A stretch of DNA of 64,000 bases from Dasypus novemcinctus (GCF_030445035.2 NC_080677.1:113391263-113455262); one strand, 5' to 3'; shown: positions 10,224 to 23,832, numbered from the stretch's first letter. Notes: a model not told the origin generated them from the letters alone. Made by a program: numbers and translations.

Positions 10224-13200
10224 GGACGAGACTTTTGGAGACCTTGGGGAAGAGTGAGTGTATTTTGCAGGGAGGCTTGAGGTGAATCACTGAGACTGGA
10301 GGTACACGCTGACGCGTGGCCTCTAAGAAGGCCCCTGACGAGCCCTCCCTCCCGGTGTTTACACCTCTCTGTGGTCCTCTCCCACATCATGCCACATCTG
10401 AGCTGCGACCCAGAGGACTTCTGCCACTCTCTGCAAATTCCCAACCCCCAGCAACCATGTGATAGTCTTTATTTTAAATGGCTACATTTTGGGATAATTT
10501 ATTATTTAGCAATAAATGATGACCACTCTCAGCACCTGGATTTTATCCTCTCTGCCACAACTTCCCTCCCTGTTCCAGGCCGGAAGATACAGAAGGTAAT
10601 AATGTGAAAATGCTTTTATTTGGGAAGCAGAAAATTTCTGCTTCTATCCACTGAGTGAGAAGTTGGTACATGGTTCACCCTAGTTGCAGAGGAGACTGGG
10701 AATTGTTCATTTTTCAGCTGGGAAAATTATTGCCTAGAACAAAACTCAGGGTTTAGTTAGTAAGGAAGAAGGAGGAGAGGGGTGGATATTGGGAGAGTAG
10801 CTACACTGGGCTTAAAATATTTATTTCTGAGTGTGCTACACATTCCACTAGGGCATCCCAGCCTTTCTCTCATCATGACAGTTAGAAAATAATGTGTGCA
10901 TGGCGAGCTGGGGTCAATGGAGAAGGCTGCTCACAGCCAAGGCCACTGTCTTGGGGACACGGACTGCCGCCAGCCCCACTGAGCTTCTCGGGGGCTGAGA
11001 GGGCCAATATCCCTGCAGGCCAGGAGCCATTCAGAGTGAACTGCTGGAGACATGCCATAGGTCAATTTCACTGGGGCTCTGCATGCAGAAGCTTTATCAA
11101 GTAGTGTTTTCATGAACGACACTTAGGAGGGGTGAGGGACGCAAGACTAGGCTAAGGGAGAATTTCAGCAGCAATCAAATTGCAAGAGACCTCAGCTGAT
11201 CCTACGGGGAGCAGTGCAGCTGGGATGACCCTTCAGAGTCGCCCCAAACTTGAGGCAGGGGAGCCAGTCAGGCCTTTATACCACGCCCTCCCCACCTCTG
11301 ACCTGTCGGGGCCAGGGGAGGGGGAGTGACTGTGGGAAGGGCTCTCAGGCCGAGGGCAGGCCCTGGGCTGGGACTCAGCTGACAGCATCAGGTGCCATCA
11401 CTCCCAGCATCTGGGTGACTGGGCACCTCAGCTGGAGAGGGGTGGGAGGGTCTGAGCAGAGCTCCCTGCACCAACCATCACAAGGAACAACCACACCCTC
11501 CTGTTCGTGGCATGGTTAGAACAGAAAACAGGGATGCACGAAGCAAAGGTTTTGCCCAGAACGGCGTTTGTGGTGTTCTTATGAGAACTGACCTCTCAGC
11601 CAGCGGTGCGTCTCAGAGGCCTGGAGGGCAGTGCTGCCTGCCTGTAGCCGCCCTAGAAGGCTGACAAATTTGTTGTACACTGCTGTTTATTAGGATTCAG
11701 CCAGACTCTTCTGCAGCGTTTAATTGTCATGGGTGTCATGTAGCAAGAGGCAGCTGAGAGACTGAAACGCGCTCCCAATTTGTCTTTGGAAAATTTTCTC
11801 CATTATGAGCTTATAAAGATTAAAAGGATAATAATACCTTACAGTCATATCGTGCTTTGCCACTAACAAAGAGCTTTCATATCCACATTATTCTCGTGGA
11901 GCATCGTGGTAGTCAGAATAGGAAGTAGTGTTTACCTCAGGGGTGAAGCAGCTAACTGTGGAAATTTGAGCCTCCACCTTATGTTTCAAGAATGGGTTGC
12001 CTTTCCTGATTTTTTTCTTGACCCAGAACCTTTTCTTTCTCTCTAAATCCAAGAAGGTGAAAACATGAAGTCAGGTCAAGAGAAAAAGAATTCCCCTTCC
12101 CTTATGCACATGTGACTTATAACATCTTTCTCCCATCTCTGAAGTTCTAACGCAGGAGTCCGGAAGCAGAACTTAAACTGCCAACAAGGAAAAAATACGG
12201 CAACTGTCAACTCCTGTGATTCCAGCGTTTATTTATTGTTCTCCTTCTATATACAAGTGACTGTGAGACATGGCACGGTAAAAATGATGAATAAAAATCG
12301 TCCCTCTTGTGAAGCCAGCAATCCAATAAGGGAGAGAAGATAGGCAGAGGACGAACAAACGTTAGGGAAAAGAAGTGGAGTCAAATTGTACAGGTGTTTA
12401 GAGAAGGCAGATATGCTAGAGTGCTTTAACAGAAGAGCTGGCACGATTGCCTCTCCCTCAGGGGTGAGCAGCTCGCATTAATCTCCAGCTTACTGCCCCC
12501 GAGGCAGTGCGTGCACTCGTCACCACCAGGCGGCCGGTCCACAGCCCAAGTGCTCGACTCTCCCGTTGGTGTGTTTTCTAATCATGTTTTGTCCTCACAA
12601 CGCTTCTTGTATGGTTTGGAGCTACCGCCTCGTTTGTTTGTTTGTTTATTTTAAGATTTGGTGCAGCTTTCCTTGAAGGAAGACACTCTTGGGCTGGATC
12701 TCTCAGGGCCTTTGGGGGTATTTAGAAGCCCCTTTGGCAGCAGGTGCTCTCGTATCTGCACCGAGTCAGATGTCCTATTTGCACACTGGCGATATATAAG
12801 CTGGTGCCCAAGGGAAACAGCAGGGCTTGGAAGGAGGTGTTCTTTTTCAGAGTTGCCTATTTGTCTTGCCTTTTTGTTCTACCTTTATTCTTCTCCTGGA
12901 GGGAATATGCCTAATAGGATTAATAAATGAGAAATGTAAATAACGTGACTCCTGAAATATAGATTTTCCAGGAATGCAATTTGTTCCTGGCTTTGCAGAA
13001 GCTAGTCACTGTGATGCCATCTGTTAAATGTCCACTTTACATGCTGCTGGGAGGAGGGGACTTCACAAATTAAGGGCCAGAGCTGACAGGGAGAAGAGAG
13101 TGGATGCCGGTAACAGAAATAACCTCCAGCCGTAACGCTGATGACAGGTGGCCACGGCACCCTCTGGCCTCACCTGGAAAATGGGATTTCTTAGGTGAGG

Positions 13201-14474
13201 TTTGCAGCTGCATTTGCTTGCTATATTGCTCAATTATCTACTGGGAAATTTACTGGTAAAATTTTTTAATGAAACCTCTTCCAATAAGATAGAAAAAGGA
13301 AAGGCGAGAGGGAGATCTTTAACAAAGCTTGGATCAGCGACCTTGGTGCCTAGACTCTAGACAGTCATTTGAAAAGAGTATGAGGAGGGAATGAAGGGGA
13401 GAGGAAGGGGATGACAACATGGAGTAAACCTGGCAGGCGCCTTAAGCACCAGTTTTAGGCTAATGGGGTATGTCTGCAGGCTTGGCCATTTTGGGAAATC
13501 ATTTGCAAGGCTGAAAAATCTCATTGTACATTTTGGAAACTGGAATTCTTAGTAGGGGAACTCGGTCTTTACAGCATCTTGGTGGTCTGTGGAGCTGCCC
13601 CAGGTGGTCAGTAGGCCAGGAGAATTTAAGTCCCAGCCCGGCCCTCTGTTTCCTCACTGATTAAATGTGAAGTTTAGGCTATCTGGTCTCTAGGGTTGCT
13701 GAAAATTTTGTGAATGATTCCATTTCAAAATCAAAAGCTTTACACAATACTTTTTTTGTTAAATTCATTCCATGTCATCTTGGACATCACCTACAAAAAG
13801 AGGAAAGTGGAGTCTGTGGTGACCCTACCTTCATCACAGACCATCCTCTAAAAATGGAACATGGAGACCCAAACAGGAGCCGTGTAGAATGATGGGACAG
13901 GCTCAGGACCCTCCCACCTTGCCCAGGTGCACTCAGGTACGACTCGACCCTCAGTGCTGGAAAAATGAAAAATCCTGAAAGGGTTTGGTAGGGACTGCCA
14001 ACCTCATAGACTTCTCCCAGATCCCTCGTTCCCTGTCTCCCACCCTTTCTGTTCACGCCTCTTCCTCTTCAATATCACCAATTCACATTTAGAACAAGGC
14101 TGTCTGGGACAAAGACACATTTCTGGGAGCTAGTTTTGATGTGGATCACACTAGAAATTGCAACTGCCTTGAGCTCCTTACCTTACCAGAGAGGGGGCAG
14201 GTAGGTAGGAAAGGGCGTTAGGAACAAGTTGGAGCAGGGAGTCATCAGACAGCTGTGAGATGATGCAGCTTCAGGCCGGCCTTGAGTGAGCAGGCTTCCC
14301 AGGTAGCTCGGCAACGTCTGTTTTGTTCCGAGGTCCTGAGGAGAGGAAAGGGGCTGCAAGCCCAGGGCTCTGCCTCTGAAGTGAAGGGGCGAAATGTGGC
14401 TGGGCCTGCTTCATGCCAAACGGCTTCCATTTCTCATTACTCATTGTATTTCATGGAGAGAAATGAGCTTCTGC
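10224..14474. other. Unique DNA, GC-richer at 10880-11650
   Basis: A possible antisense MIR scrap lies at about 11840-11960. No exon with splice sites and a known protein motif was found on either strand. Confidence 0.6.
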
Positions 14475-15790
14475 TCTTCATTTATTCATTCATGTATTTA
14501 TTGAGATTCTATAGTGTACCAGGCATCATATATTTCTGGGGATGTAATAGTGGGCAAATGATTATGAAATCCCTGCTTTCAGGAGTTGTTATGGATTGAG
14601 TCACCTTCCCTCAAAAGACAGGTTCAAGTCCTAAACCCGTATCCTGTGGATGTGATTTCATTTGTAAAGAGGATCCTCAATGATCCTAGTAAGATGAGGC
14701 CACACTAGAATCATGGTGGGCCTTAATCTACTATGACTGGAGTTCTTACAAGCAAAGGAAATTTGGGCACAGGAGTAGAAATGAAGAGGAAAGAGAAAGA
14801 GACAGATGGCCATGTGACAGAGGTGGGGATTGAGTTGTGGATTGCCGGCAAGTCACCACCAGATCACTTTAGACGTGAGGGAAAACATGGCCCGCCGACA
14901 CCCCGACTGTGTAATTCCAGCTTCAAAACTGTGAGGCAGGAACCCCTGTTGTTAAAGCCCACTTGTCTGTGACATTTATTATGACAGCCCCGGCAAATTA
15001 AGTCAGGGGTCTTACATTCTAGTGGAGGAGACAGGCACTAAAGTAAGTGAAAAATCATAAAATAATATCAAGTGTTAGGAAGAAAAACAAAGCAGAGCAA
15101 CGTGAATGGAAACTAGTCTCCCCTTCCCAGGTGGTAAGAGAAAGCTTCTCAGAGGAAGTGACCTGTGAACTGAGACCTAAATAAAGTGAGGGAGCAAGCC
15201 CTGGGGACTTGGGAGGGAAAGCATCCAGACTGTGGGAATAACTCTGCCCCAGCCCTGAGGAAGTGTGATTCCTGCATTCTAGAAATAGCAATAAGAACAG
15301 CGTGGCTTTAGCAGAGCAAGAGAGAGAGAGGAAGGACATTAGGAATTGAGGTCCTAGCAGACACGGGCCCTCTGAGCCATGCTGAGGACTTCAGATGTCA
15401 TTCTATCTGCGATGGAGGGCCTGACAGGATTTAAATTTTTAAAGGATCACTCTGGCTGGTGTGTGGGGAATGGCCTCGGAGGGAAAAGGTGGAAGCTGGG
15501 AGATGGCGTAGGAGGCTACTTCTGTCGTCCAGGCTGGAGATGCCAGCAGCAAGGACTAGGCTGGTAGCAGCAGAAATTATAAAAAGTGGTGGGATCCTGG
15601 AAACATTTTGACAGTGAAGCCAACATGACTTGCTGAGGGACTTGTGAGGGAAAGAGAGGAGACAGGCATAACTCCAGTTTGGGGGTAAGCGTCTGGGTGA
15701 ATCATGAAACAATTCAACTGAGATGGAGAAGAATGGGGGAATAGGAATCAACAGGTGGACATGTGAAGCCTAAGATGCCCACTGGACCTC
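14475..15790 (+). repeat. Old dispersed repeat split by an MLT1 LTR
   Basis: The left piece ends CCCTGCTTTCAGG and the right piece starts at about 15003 with GGGGTCTTACATTCTAGTGG. It continues through TTAAAGGATCACTCTGGCTG and GGAGGCTACTTCTGTCGTCC. A third fragment of the family lies at about 28890-29060, and short 5' fragments lie at about 24640-24760 and 58045-58180. Confidence 0.65.
14585..15002 (+). repeat. MLT1-type LTR
   Basis: It begins TGTTATGGATTGAGTCACC and ends ATGACAGCCCCGGCAAATTA, with GGTGGGCCTTAATCTACTATG and GCAAAGGAAATTTGGGCAC between, the order of MLT1 LTRs. It splits an older repeat. The flanking TCAGGAG / TCAGGGG suggest the target duplication. Confidence 0.75.
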
Positions 15791-16073
15791 CAAGCGGTGG
15801 TGATAAGCAAGGAAGTGAAAAGAAGTGATCTATTCTCTTCTGGAATGAAAGAGGTCAGAATTGCCCAGAGAGGATCATTAGATCCAGATTAAGATGTGCA
15901 GAAGATCATCTTTGCAAATAAAGGGGCTTGGAGGCATGTAAAGAGCAGAGGGCCTGAGGTGGGACCACTTCCTTGGCTCAAGGCTCTGCCCAAACTCTGA
16001 GACCTGCCTCCTACTGGACAGACTCTAGCTCCCCCACTTAAAAGACTTTCATTCTAGTTACTAAAGAACCCCT

Positions 16074-16528
16074 GGCAGGAAGCGGACTTGGCCCAATGGA
16101 TAGGGCATCTGTCTACCACATGGGAGGTCGCGGTTCAAACCCCGGGCCTCCTTGACCCGTGTGGAGCTGGCCCATGCGCAGTGCTGATGCGCACGAGGAG
16201 TGCCGTGACACGCAGGGGTGTCCCCTGTATAGGGAAGCCCCATGTGCAAAGAGTACGCCCCGTAAGGAGAGCTGCCCAGTGAGAAAGAAAGTGCAGACTG
16301 CCCAAGAATGGTGCCACACACATGGAGAGCTGATACAACAAGATGATGCAACAAAAAGAAACACAGATTCCTGGTGCCTCTGGTAAGGATAGAAGTAATT
16401 ACAGAAAAACACAGCGAATGGACACAGAGAGCAGACATCTGGGGGGGTGGGAGAGAGGGGGAGAGGGGGAGGGGGGAGGAAGGGGAGAGAAATAAATAAA
16501 AAATATATTTAAAAAATAAATAAAGAAA
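16074..16528 (+). repeat. DAS-SINE, full length
   Basis: The head is GCGGACTTGGCCCAATGG and the 3' end has a G-rich tract and an A-rich tail. The flanks TAAAGAACCCCT and TAAAGAACTCCT form the target duplication with one mismatch. Confidence 0.92.
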
Positions 16529-16794
16529 TAAAGAACTCCTTCTATAGAAGAATCCACATGTTCTCCCACCTTTCAGGAACCCTTAAGGCTCTTTCAGCTT
16601 GCAGTACCACCCAACCTGGTCTACTGCTCCCCTCAAGTGGTCACATAGCTGAGGTCAAGTCCCTCGGAGGTCAGTTGGCCTCTCCCTTGATACTGTTCTC
16701 TGTACATGGTCACACTCAGGCCATCTGCCCATCTTGCTCTTGGCTGCTGATTATTGATCTTACATGGTCTCTAGCATCCTCCCAGATACTTTAT

Positions 16795-17650
16795 ATTTTT
16801 TTCATTTTGAAATCAATCTATTGAAGTATATCATTCATACATGAACATACATAGTAAGTGTAAAGTAAAAGTTGTGAACTTACAAAATTATACAGGCTTC
16901 CATATATCACCCCACCACCAATACTTTGCATTGTTGTAAAACAATTGTCCAAATTATGAAAGAATATTGTCAAAGTACCACTACTAACTATAGTCCATAT
17001 CTTACATTTGGTGTATTTTTCCCCAACCCACCCTATTATTTTTTGTTCATAAACCATACAATTTATCTAAAGTGTACAATCAATGGCATTTGGTATAATC
17101 AGCAAGTTGTACATTCATCACTTCAATCAATATTAGAGCATTTTCATTATTCAAAAAAAAAGCCCACTATCATACCCCTATGTTAGCATTACTAATTACA
17201 ATTCCTATGATGTGTTTTCACCATTTCTATTCATTTCCAAACATTTACAAACAACTTTTGACCAATTCTGCACAGATTAAACTTCAGCTTTCCATTCTCT
17301 AGCCACATGCTTTTCTCTGGTGACTTATAGTCCAGCTCTAACTCCATGAGTTTGCTCTTATATTTTGTTCATAATTGTGAAATCAAACAGTATTTGTCCT
17401 TTTGTGCTTGACTTAACTTACGCAACATAATGGCCTCCAGGTTCATCCACGTTGTCATATGCTTGACCCCAAAGGAGCCTGGATTACTCTCAGTGCAAGT
17501 ATCCTTCATGGAACAATATTCAACTTTTCTCTGAGAAGGCAGTGATCCCTCCCAAGAATGTCCAATGATGATCAATTAACTGGATTCAATCACAAAATGC
17601 ACAGTTTTCTCTAGAGGTCTCTGTTGACCTGTTAATGGCCAAAAGACAAA
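16795..17650 (-). mobile_element. L1M 3'-UTR fragment
   Basis: In antisense, CATACATGAACATACATAG, TGTACATTCATCACTTCAAT and CAGGTTCATCCACGTTGTCA are the usual blocks of an old L1 3' UTR. The 3' end is at the left. Confidence 0.65.
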
Positions 17651-17989
17651 TACAATGACTCCTCAGGATGATTTTTTTTGGTATTTTTCTTGAGCCCTAT
17701 TTATAAGGGGAGGACGTTTTTCCCACAGAGATTCATAACCTTACCAATCCCCAATATTTCTAAAGCTTCTTGATAGTTCTTCAGTGAGCTTGTGCCAATT
17801 TCATATTTAGCCCCGTTGTTCAGAGATATTTCCAGATTTTCATGTTCTGTTCCATTCACTTATGACTGTGTTTCTTTTTTAAGGACCTGATTTGGTGGCC
17901 TCTCACACTATCTCCACTTACTCAGACCCTGCATTAACCAACCAGTGGAAGCTAATGGCTTATTTAAAATGTAATGGTTTGGGATGAGG

Positions 17990-18135
17990 GTAGGGGCAGA
18001 GCTGGATTGAGTAGAAAAAACAAAACCTTGGAGTCAGATTGATGTTTCCTTATCTGCAAAATGAAGGGATGATGCCTGGGTGGCACTCTGCTGGCATATA
18101 GTTGGTCCTCAACCAATGGAAGTGAGTATAATAGC
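17990..18135 (+). repeat. MIR fragment
   Basis: CTTGGAGTCAGATTGATG, CCTTATCTGCAAAATGAAGG and GCATATAGTTGGTCCTCAAC follow the MIR order, with the centre deleted. Confidence 0.55.
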
Positions 18136-19009
18136 AGAAGCCAAAATTTGGAAAATAAGTTAAAAAGCAAAGAGAAACAAGCTCACCAACTGGGATTCTG
18201 AAGAGGGAGTTAAAAATTGGGGCAATTATGGCATGGTGGATGTTAATATTTTCTCAAGTAAATGGTTTGAAACTGTGTCAGAGTTCCATGATTTACAGGT
18301 TTCCATTGTCTTTTCATTTTCTGTGTGTTGAGTTTCCAGCCTGCACCATGTACCTGAGTTGTCAAGGTTTTGGAATTTACTTTCTCTGAGGCTAGTTACC
18401 CTGGCAGACACTTTTCCTCCTCCAAACATGAACTGCACTGAAGAGTCACACAACTCAGCAGTTTGGATCTTTCCATTCCCCACTTTGCCAGGCTTAGGAG
18501 TCTGTGTTTGCTCAGCTCAGAGTCACTGGACTAGGCTCTTTCTTTGGCTAAGTTTTCATGGTCAAGGCTGATATATAGTTAATAATCTTTCCATCCACAC
18601 CCTTTCTCTTTTCTTTCAGTTGTTTCTCATTATACCAGGCATTCCCATCTGGACCATATTTCCATTTTAGTATATTTCCTTTTTCTTAATATACAAGTAT
18701 AAAATCATCCTGCACTTCATTATTTTATAGCATCCATTAAGCTCAGTATTATTCCTTAATTGAAAAGCTGCTGTAATCCCTAGTACAAGCATTATAAACT
18801 AGCTATCTCATGCTTTCAATAGTACTTGTACTTTCTGCATTTTACCTTATATTCCTACTTGTGAAAGTGAATTGGCAATATGGTCTCTGCTCTTCAATGA
18901 TATGGGGATGGACCACGGCCTTAGTAAATATTTGATTAATTGATGGATGATTGGCTGCCTGTCAGGCCTTTTACTCAAATGAATCCAGGTAGTATAAAGA
19001 AGAAAATAA

Positions 19010-19145
19010 GACAAGCAAGGGTCTGGTCCTGGTTCTAATACTAACTAGTGTCCTGGGACCAGTCATTTAATTTTTCTGGTTCTTAGTTCCACAGTGATAA
19101 AATGATTGATGATCCCAAAGTTCCCTTCCAGCCTTAAGGTATTAT
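19010..19145 (+). repeat. MIR-like fragment
   Basis: TTCTAATACTAACTAGTGTC and CCAGTCATTTAATTTTTCTG followed by GATAAAATGATTGATG resemble the MIR core. Confidence 0.5.
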
Positions 19146-20164
19146 GAAATGTTTGCTTTTCTTTCTTGCCATCGTATCTATTGAAACTAGCTGGGAAAGA
19201 CTCCCTCTACCTTCAAATTGATCAATTGCCAATATTTAATGTACATGATATGTAGATAAAACCAATTTGTGGAAAGAAATAGAGGATATATTGGTAGCTC
19301 AACAGCATATGATGTAAGGAAGGGTGAATGCTCTGGAGACTTTTGTGTGCCAAGAGCAGAATGCCTCACCTATTGGTCCCACAATGGCCTTACATTGGTT
19401 GAACCAAAATTAACAAAATGATGAAGAGACTTTAGAATCCTTCTGTTTCAAAACAATTCAAGCACAGCCATGTTTGAGGGAACCAGGAATTAAGAAGTTC
19501 AATAGGAGTTGCCATATTTTCTCCATTTTCTAGAAAATAAGGGGACCCAGGAGATGGAAAACAGACGCTTGATGGCTTACTTTGTCTTTAGGGAAATATC
19601 TTGCTTATATTCCTCCCTCCTCTCCTAACTCTTTTTTGGGTTCCTTCTTTTCTTTCCTCCATTTATTCATTTATCACTCATTCATCCAATATTTACTGTG
19701 TTTACTATGGGAAAATGCCATGCCACGGGCTGTGAGGTTTACAAGGAAGAGTACGAAATGGTTCCTGACCACACAGTTACTGCATTAACACAAAGGTCTA
19801 TTAGCTGACACTGGATGGGTCCCACAAGGAAGAACAGCTGACAATCTAGAAAATTGCCCCCAAAATAAAAACACAGACCCCCCTACTTTGATCTAGGTGG
19901 TGGCGAGATGTTCACTTAGCAGGGTGATCAAAGTAGACCTTTGCTGAGGTCTTCTCTCTGATGGACTCACTTCAAGACAACTGTGTCCCAACTAGGGAGC
20001 CTGTGGAAGGGCTTAGCCGGGAGCCACAGCTGTGGGACCTCATGATGCCAGCATCAGGGTGCAGGCTCATGAGAGGCAGGGACAACATGGTCTCAGAGCT
20101 TCAGTCTCTTCATAAGCAAAGATTCTTGGTGATTTCCTCACTTGCTTCTTCCCTGGCACTCTCC

Positions 20165-20345
20165 TTGGTGAGCTGTAGTAGGAAGAGTTGAAACTTTGGA
20201 GTCAAGATTTGTGTTCTCTCAGCTCTACTTACTAACCTCCCTGAACCTCCGTTTGAGCGAACCCCAACTTGAAGGGTGGTTGTAAAAATTTGATAACGTT
20301 CATTCATGGTTCTCGGTCACATAGCAGTGTTCAGTAAATGGCTGC
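20165..20345 (+). repeat. MIR fragment
   Basis: AACTTTGGAGTCAAGATTTG and CTCTACTTACTAACCTCC, then AGCAGTGTTCAGTAAATGGC, follow the MIR layout. Confidence 0.6.
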
Positions 20346-20687
20346 TGTTTTTCCTGTGGTTATCCTGCCAGATCTCCCATGGATAGCAATGCCCCTGCCC
20401 CCTCTAGCTCTCTAGCTAGCTGTGTGATGTAGACAAGCCCCTTCAACCATCCCGCTTCAGTTATTTCATCTGTAGAAGGAGGGGGGTGTTTCTTTTGAGC
20501 TGGAGCTGTTTGTGACTGGGAGAGACAACGGACAGCTCCTGATTTCCAGCTTCCTCTCCATTCTGCCCACCAACCAGGGCCAGAATGAAGGTGCCTTCAG
20601 GGGCTTTTTTTTCCCTCTGCCCCATGGACTGGTAGCACCCCTGAGAAGGAATAACATCTCTCATTTGCCCTGGTCCCTGACCTTCAG

Positions 20688-21152
20688 TGGTGGCCTGGAG
20701 CTATGTAAACCTAAATTTGCGTGCTTAAACTCAATCCATTTCAGTGTGTAGGGACCCATTGCAAATAAGATCTCTTCAAGATGTTACTTCAGTTAAGGGG
20801 TGTTCCAAATGAATCAGGTTAGGCTTTAATCCAGATTACTGGAGTTCTTTACAAGCAGAGTGAAAGTCAGACAGAAAAAATAAGGCCAGAGAGAGCATCC
20901 AGAAGCCAGAAGTCAATGGAACTGAGCAGCGGGGAGAGGCTGTCTTGTGCACTGCCATGCACAGAAAAGCCGAGGACCAAGGGTCACTGGCAAGCAGCCC
21001 CAGAATGCCACAGTCTTCTGGGAGAAAGGGTCACCCTTATGACACCTTGATTTTGGACTTCTCCTGGCCTCAGAACCCTGGGCCAATAAATTCCCATTGC
21101 TTAAGTCCACCACTGCACGGCATTTGTGGTTAGTAGCCAGGAAACTAAAACA
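20688..21152 (+). repeat. Solo LTR, MaLR-like, second subfamily
   Basis: About 465 bp. It ends GTAGCCAGGAAACTAAAACA and includes ATTACTGGAGTTCTTTACAA, GACACCTTGATTTTGGACTT and AATAAATTCCCATTGCTTAA. The 3' third parallels the minus-strand LTR at 55856. The left boundary is approximate. Confidence 0.7.
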
Positions 21153-21254
21153 CCTTCCTTGTACAGAAGTCAACCCTGAGTCCATCTGGGAGGAAGAAGT
21201 CTAGGAAGAAGTGCATGGTTCCTTGAGACAGATCCCTCCCAAACTACAGTAAGC

Positions 21255-21475
21255 CCCTGGGCACACTCACATCTCTTTCCCTCCATCCTGGCTCTCCTCA
21301 CCACCTGATATTTTGTTTATTTGTTTCCTGCTTGCCTCCTCTCACTAGAATGTAAGCTCGATGGCAGCAGAGGCCTTGTTGACATGCCTGCCTCTGTGAC
21401 CGCAATGCCTGGAAGGTTGCTGGGCACAGAGTAGGATTCAACAAACATCTGCTGAACAAGCGAATGCGTGACTAG
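21255..21475 (+). repeat. L2 3' end
   Basis: AATGTAAGCTCGATGGCAGC and GGCACAGAGTAGGATTCAAC, then AAACATCTGCTGAACAAG, follow the L2 3' consensus. Confidence 0.7.
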
Positions 21476-23436
21476 ATGTACACATCGTGCCCAGAGCACA
21501 CAGGCTGGTCCACAGGACACGAGCACATCTCGATTTGGGCCACAAGCATTACGTGATGACGCAAACACCTAGCATATGAGTGACCATGGTGAGGCCAAAC
21601 AGCAAACTCCTTGTGAGCTGCAATTAAATGGCTTCAACATACACGGTTTACTCTAAAGCAACTCAGATGAATTAACCCCTCAGCTATAAGTTATCCAAAC
21701 GAGAAACGGGTTATGTGGCTTTTTCCCCTTTTGTTTTTCTTTAGCAAATATACAGTCCTGTGAGGAGGGCTGCATAAGGCAGAGGAAGGGACTCAAATAA
21801 TGTAGGTTGACCTCGGGAAAGGGCATGACACGGTCCCAGATGCTGCTCCTGGTGGGTAGGAGGGCCAGCTGGGTGGTTGGAGGGGCTTGTGGAAGACCCA
21901 GTAAGGAAAGAGACTCCACCAGGCATTTAACAGAAGAACTGGTTTCCCACCAATACGCCTGCTTTCTTGACCACCCCTGACTGGCTTCACCTTCTCATTC
22001 AACAGTCTCTAGATTTCACTTTTTGTAATTTTGTTCAGGCATGGTTCTCTCCTCCTCTGCCACACCATGCCTGCTTATGAATTGTCCCCCAAAGGCATTA
22101 TGTAATTCCCAAGTTTAGCTCTTTTAAGTTCTATCTGTAACTTCCCCAGCACTAACCTGGAATCGCACTCTGCCCGTGCTCTCCTTAGAAGAGATGGATA
22201 AACTCAGCAAGGAAATCACCTATTTGTACCTCTCGTGTGGCTGCACCTGATACCCACCCGCCACCCCGTGTCCTTTGGAGTCAATGCAGAAGTTGCAGGT
22301 GTGGGAGGGACAGGAGATGTCCTTAGAAAACCAAAGTTGACGTGGGATTCTGGGCCCAGAAGACCTTCAGTCTGGCTTGCTCAAATGCCATGTATTTTGC
22401 TTCATTGATTTCAGCTGCTGATGGGAGTCTCTTTTGTCGTTCATTAGAAAGTACTGCATCTCCCTTCTTTTTTACTTTTTAATCCGCTCTGCCCTTGGAT
22501 GTAGAGGTGAAGCAGAAGGTAAAGGCTCAGTATTCTCCTTGAGTGTAAGCAGAGGACCCAGTATTGAGCTGTTTGTCCAAAGTAGCATTGTTTGCAAATA
22601 CGATTTGTAGTAAATGTTTAATCAGTTCATGCACAGAGACAGTGCTGTATGGCAGAAGGAACGTAGAGTTTGGAGGGCGGTTGATCTCTCTGAGTCTCAC
22701 TTTCCTCACATCTGCAGTTTTCCCTCCTGACAGAAAAACGGAATAAAGGATTATCATGAGGATTAAGTGATATGATGTAAAATTCTTGGCACACAGAAGG
22801 TAATCAACAAATGTTAGATCTCTTTCCTTGCATTGTCTGTGTAATCTCTGAGTTAGGGTCTAGAGGGAAGGCAGAAAAACGACTCCCCAGGTCTCTGGGA
22901 GGTAAGGGCCAGTCTCGTCCCACTTGATTGTCTCTAAACCTGGTCTTTGGCCGTGCTTTGGCACCATTTTCTTTAGCCTAATCCAAAATGTATTCCAAAA
23001 GCTGTGGCGAAGGTGAGAGGAAATTCAACCACATTTCCATGTAACTTGTTCCTCACTGTGTCACTCACTGTCTGTCTGAATCAAAGATGATAACAGAATG
23101 AAATACAGATCAAAACAAAATCCCTCACCAAACCATAAACAAAAGAAAAGCTGGAACTCCCCAGGCTTACGTGAAATTGAGCAGAAAAATGAAGTGGGGT
23201 GATGGCACCACCGTGTGGTAACATTGTGAATGACAACTATAGCTGCGGGTTTTCATTACCTTCCTCATCCTAAGAGAGCACCAACCTGATCCAAAACCGG
23301 TTCATTGGAGCACAGGGTTCATGAGGCCGGCCCACAGGACCAGCCACGCTTCTGTAGGAAACTTCAAACAGCTGTGCTAGCAATGGAAGCAGGCAAAAGA
23401 GTGGGGATGGAGACGCAGGAATGAATCCCCTCAGAG
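21476..23436. other. Unique DNA with one MIR
   Basis: Nothing beyond the MIR at 22636 is recognised. ORFs are short. Confidence 0.55.
22636..22825 (+). repeat. MIR
   Basis: CTGAGTCTCACTTTCCTCA, GAGGATTAAGTGATATGATG and GGCACACAGAAGGTAATCAA are MIR blocks in order. Confidence 0.7.
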
Positions 23437-23598
23437 CAGGGGTTCTTAATAAAAGGTCCGTGAGCTTGAACTGAAATTCAAAAAGGCACTATTTTTGTGG
23501 GGACATGTTGGTGTGGGTGTGCTTTGTTTATTAATAATACATAGTATAGTGTGGACTTAGTAAGGGGTCCTAGGAACAAAAAAGGTTAAGAACCCCTG
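23437..23598 (+). mobile_element. Short non-autonomous hAT element (MITE-like)
   Basis: This 162-bp element belongs to the same family, with ends CAGGGGTTCTTAAT and GGTTAAGAACCCCTG. The flanks CCTCAGAG and CTCTAGAG agree at 6 of 8 positions. It shares GTGGGGACATGTTGGTGTGG and ATAGTATAGTGTGGACTTAG with the copy at 10023, but lacks the CACCTGACTGGCAAAG segment. Confidence 0.87.
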
Positions 23599-23654
23599 CT
23601 CTAGAGGGGAAAACAATAGATCAGTTGTTTGTGGCGTGGCAGTGACACCAGGAC

Positions 23655-23832
23655 GTGTTTTGAAAAATGCTGTCCTCATACCATCTGGATCTGAATCGCG
23701 TGGAGAGCATGGCAAATATGCAGATTCCTAGGCCCACCCCAGACCCACTGAATCCATCTCTGGGGATGGCAAGGGAGGTTTGCATTTTGAACAAGTACCC
23801 TGGGTGAGTCTGAGGCACAAAAGTTTGGGACC
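23655..23832 (+). repeat. MER5A-like hAT remnant
   Basis: The blocks AAATATGCAGATTCCTAGGC, CCAGACCCACTGAATC and CTCTGGGGATGGCAAGG follow the order of the MER5A consensus as I remember it, ending near GTTTGGGACCAG. Confidence 0.65.

Larger units (their letters stand above)
17651..20687. other. Unique DNA with MIR scraps
   Basis: MIR fragments at 17990, 19010 and 20165 are listed separately. The remainder shows no gene and no repeat I can name. Confidence 0.55.
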
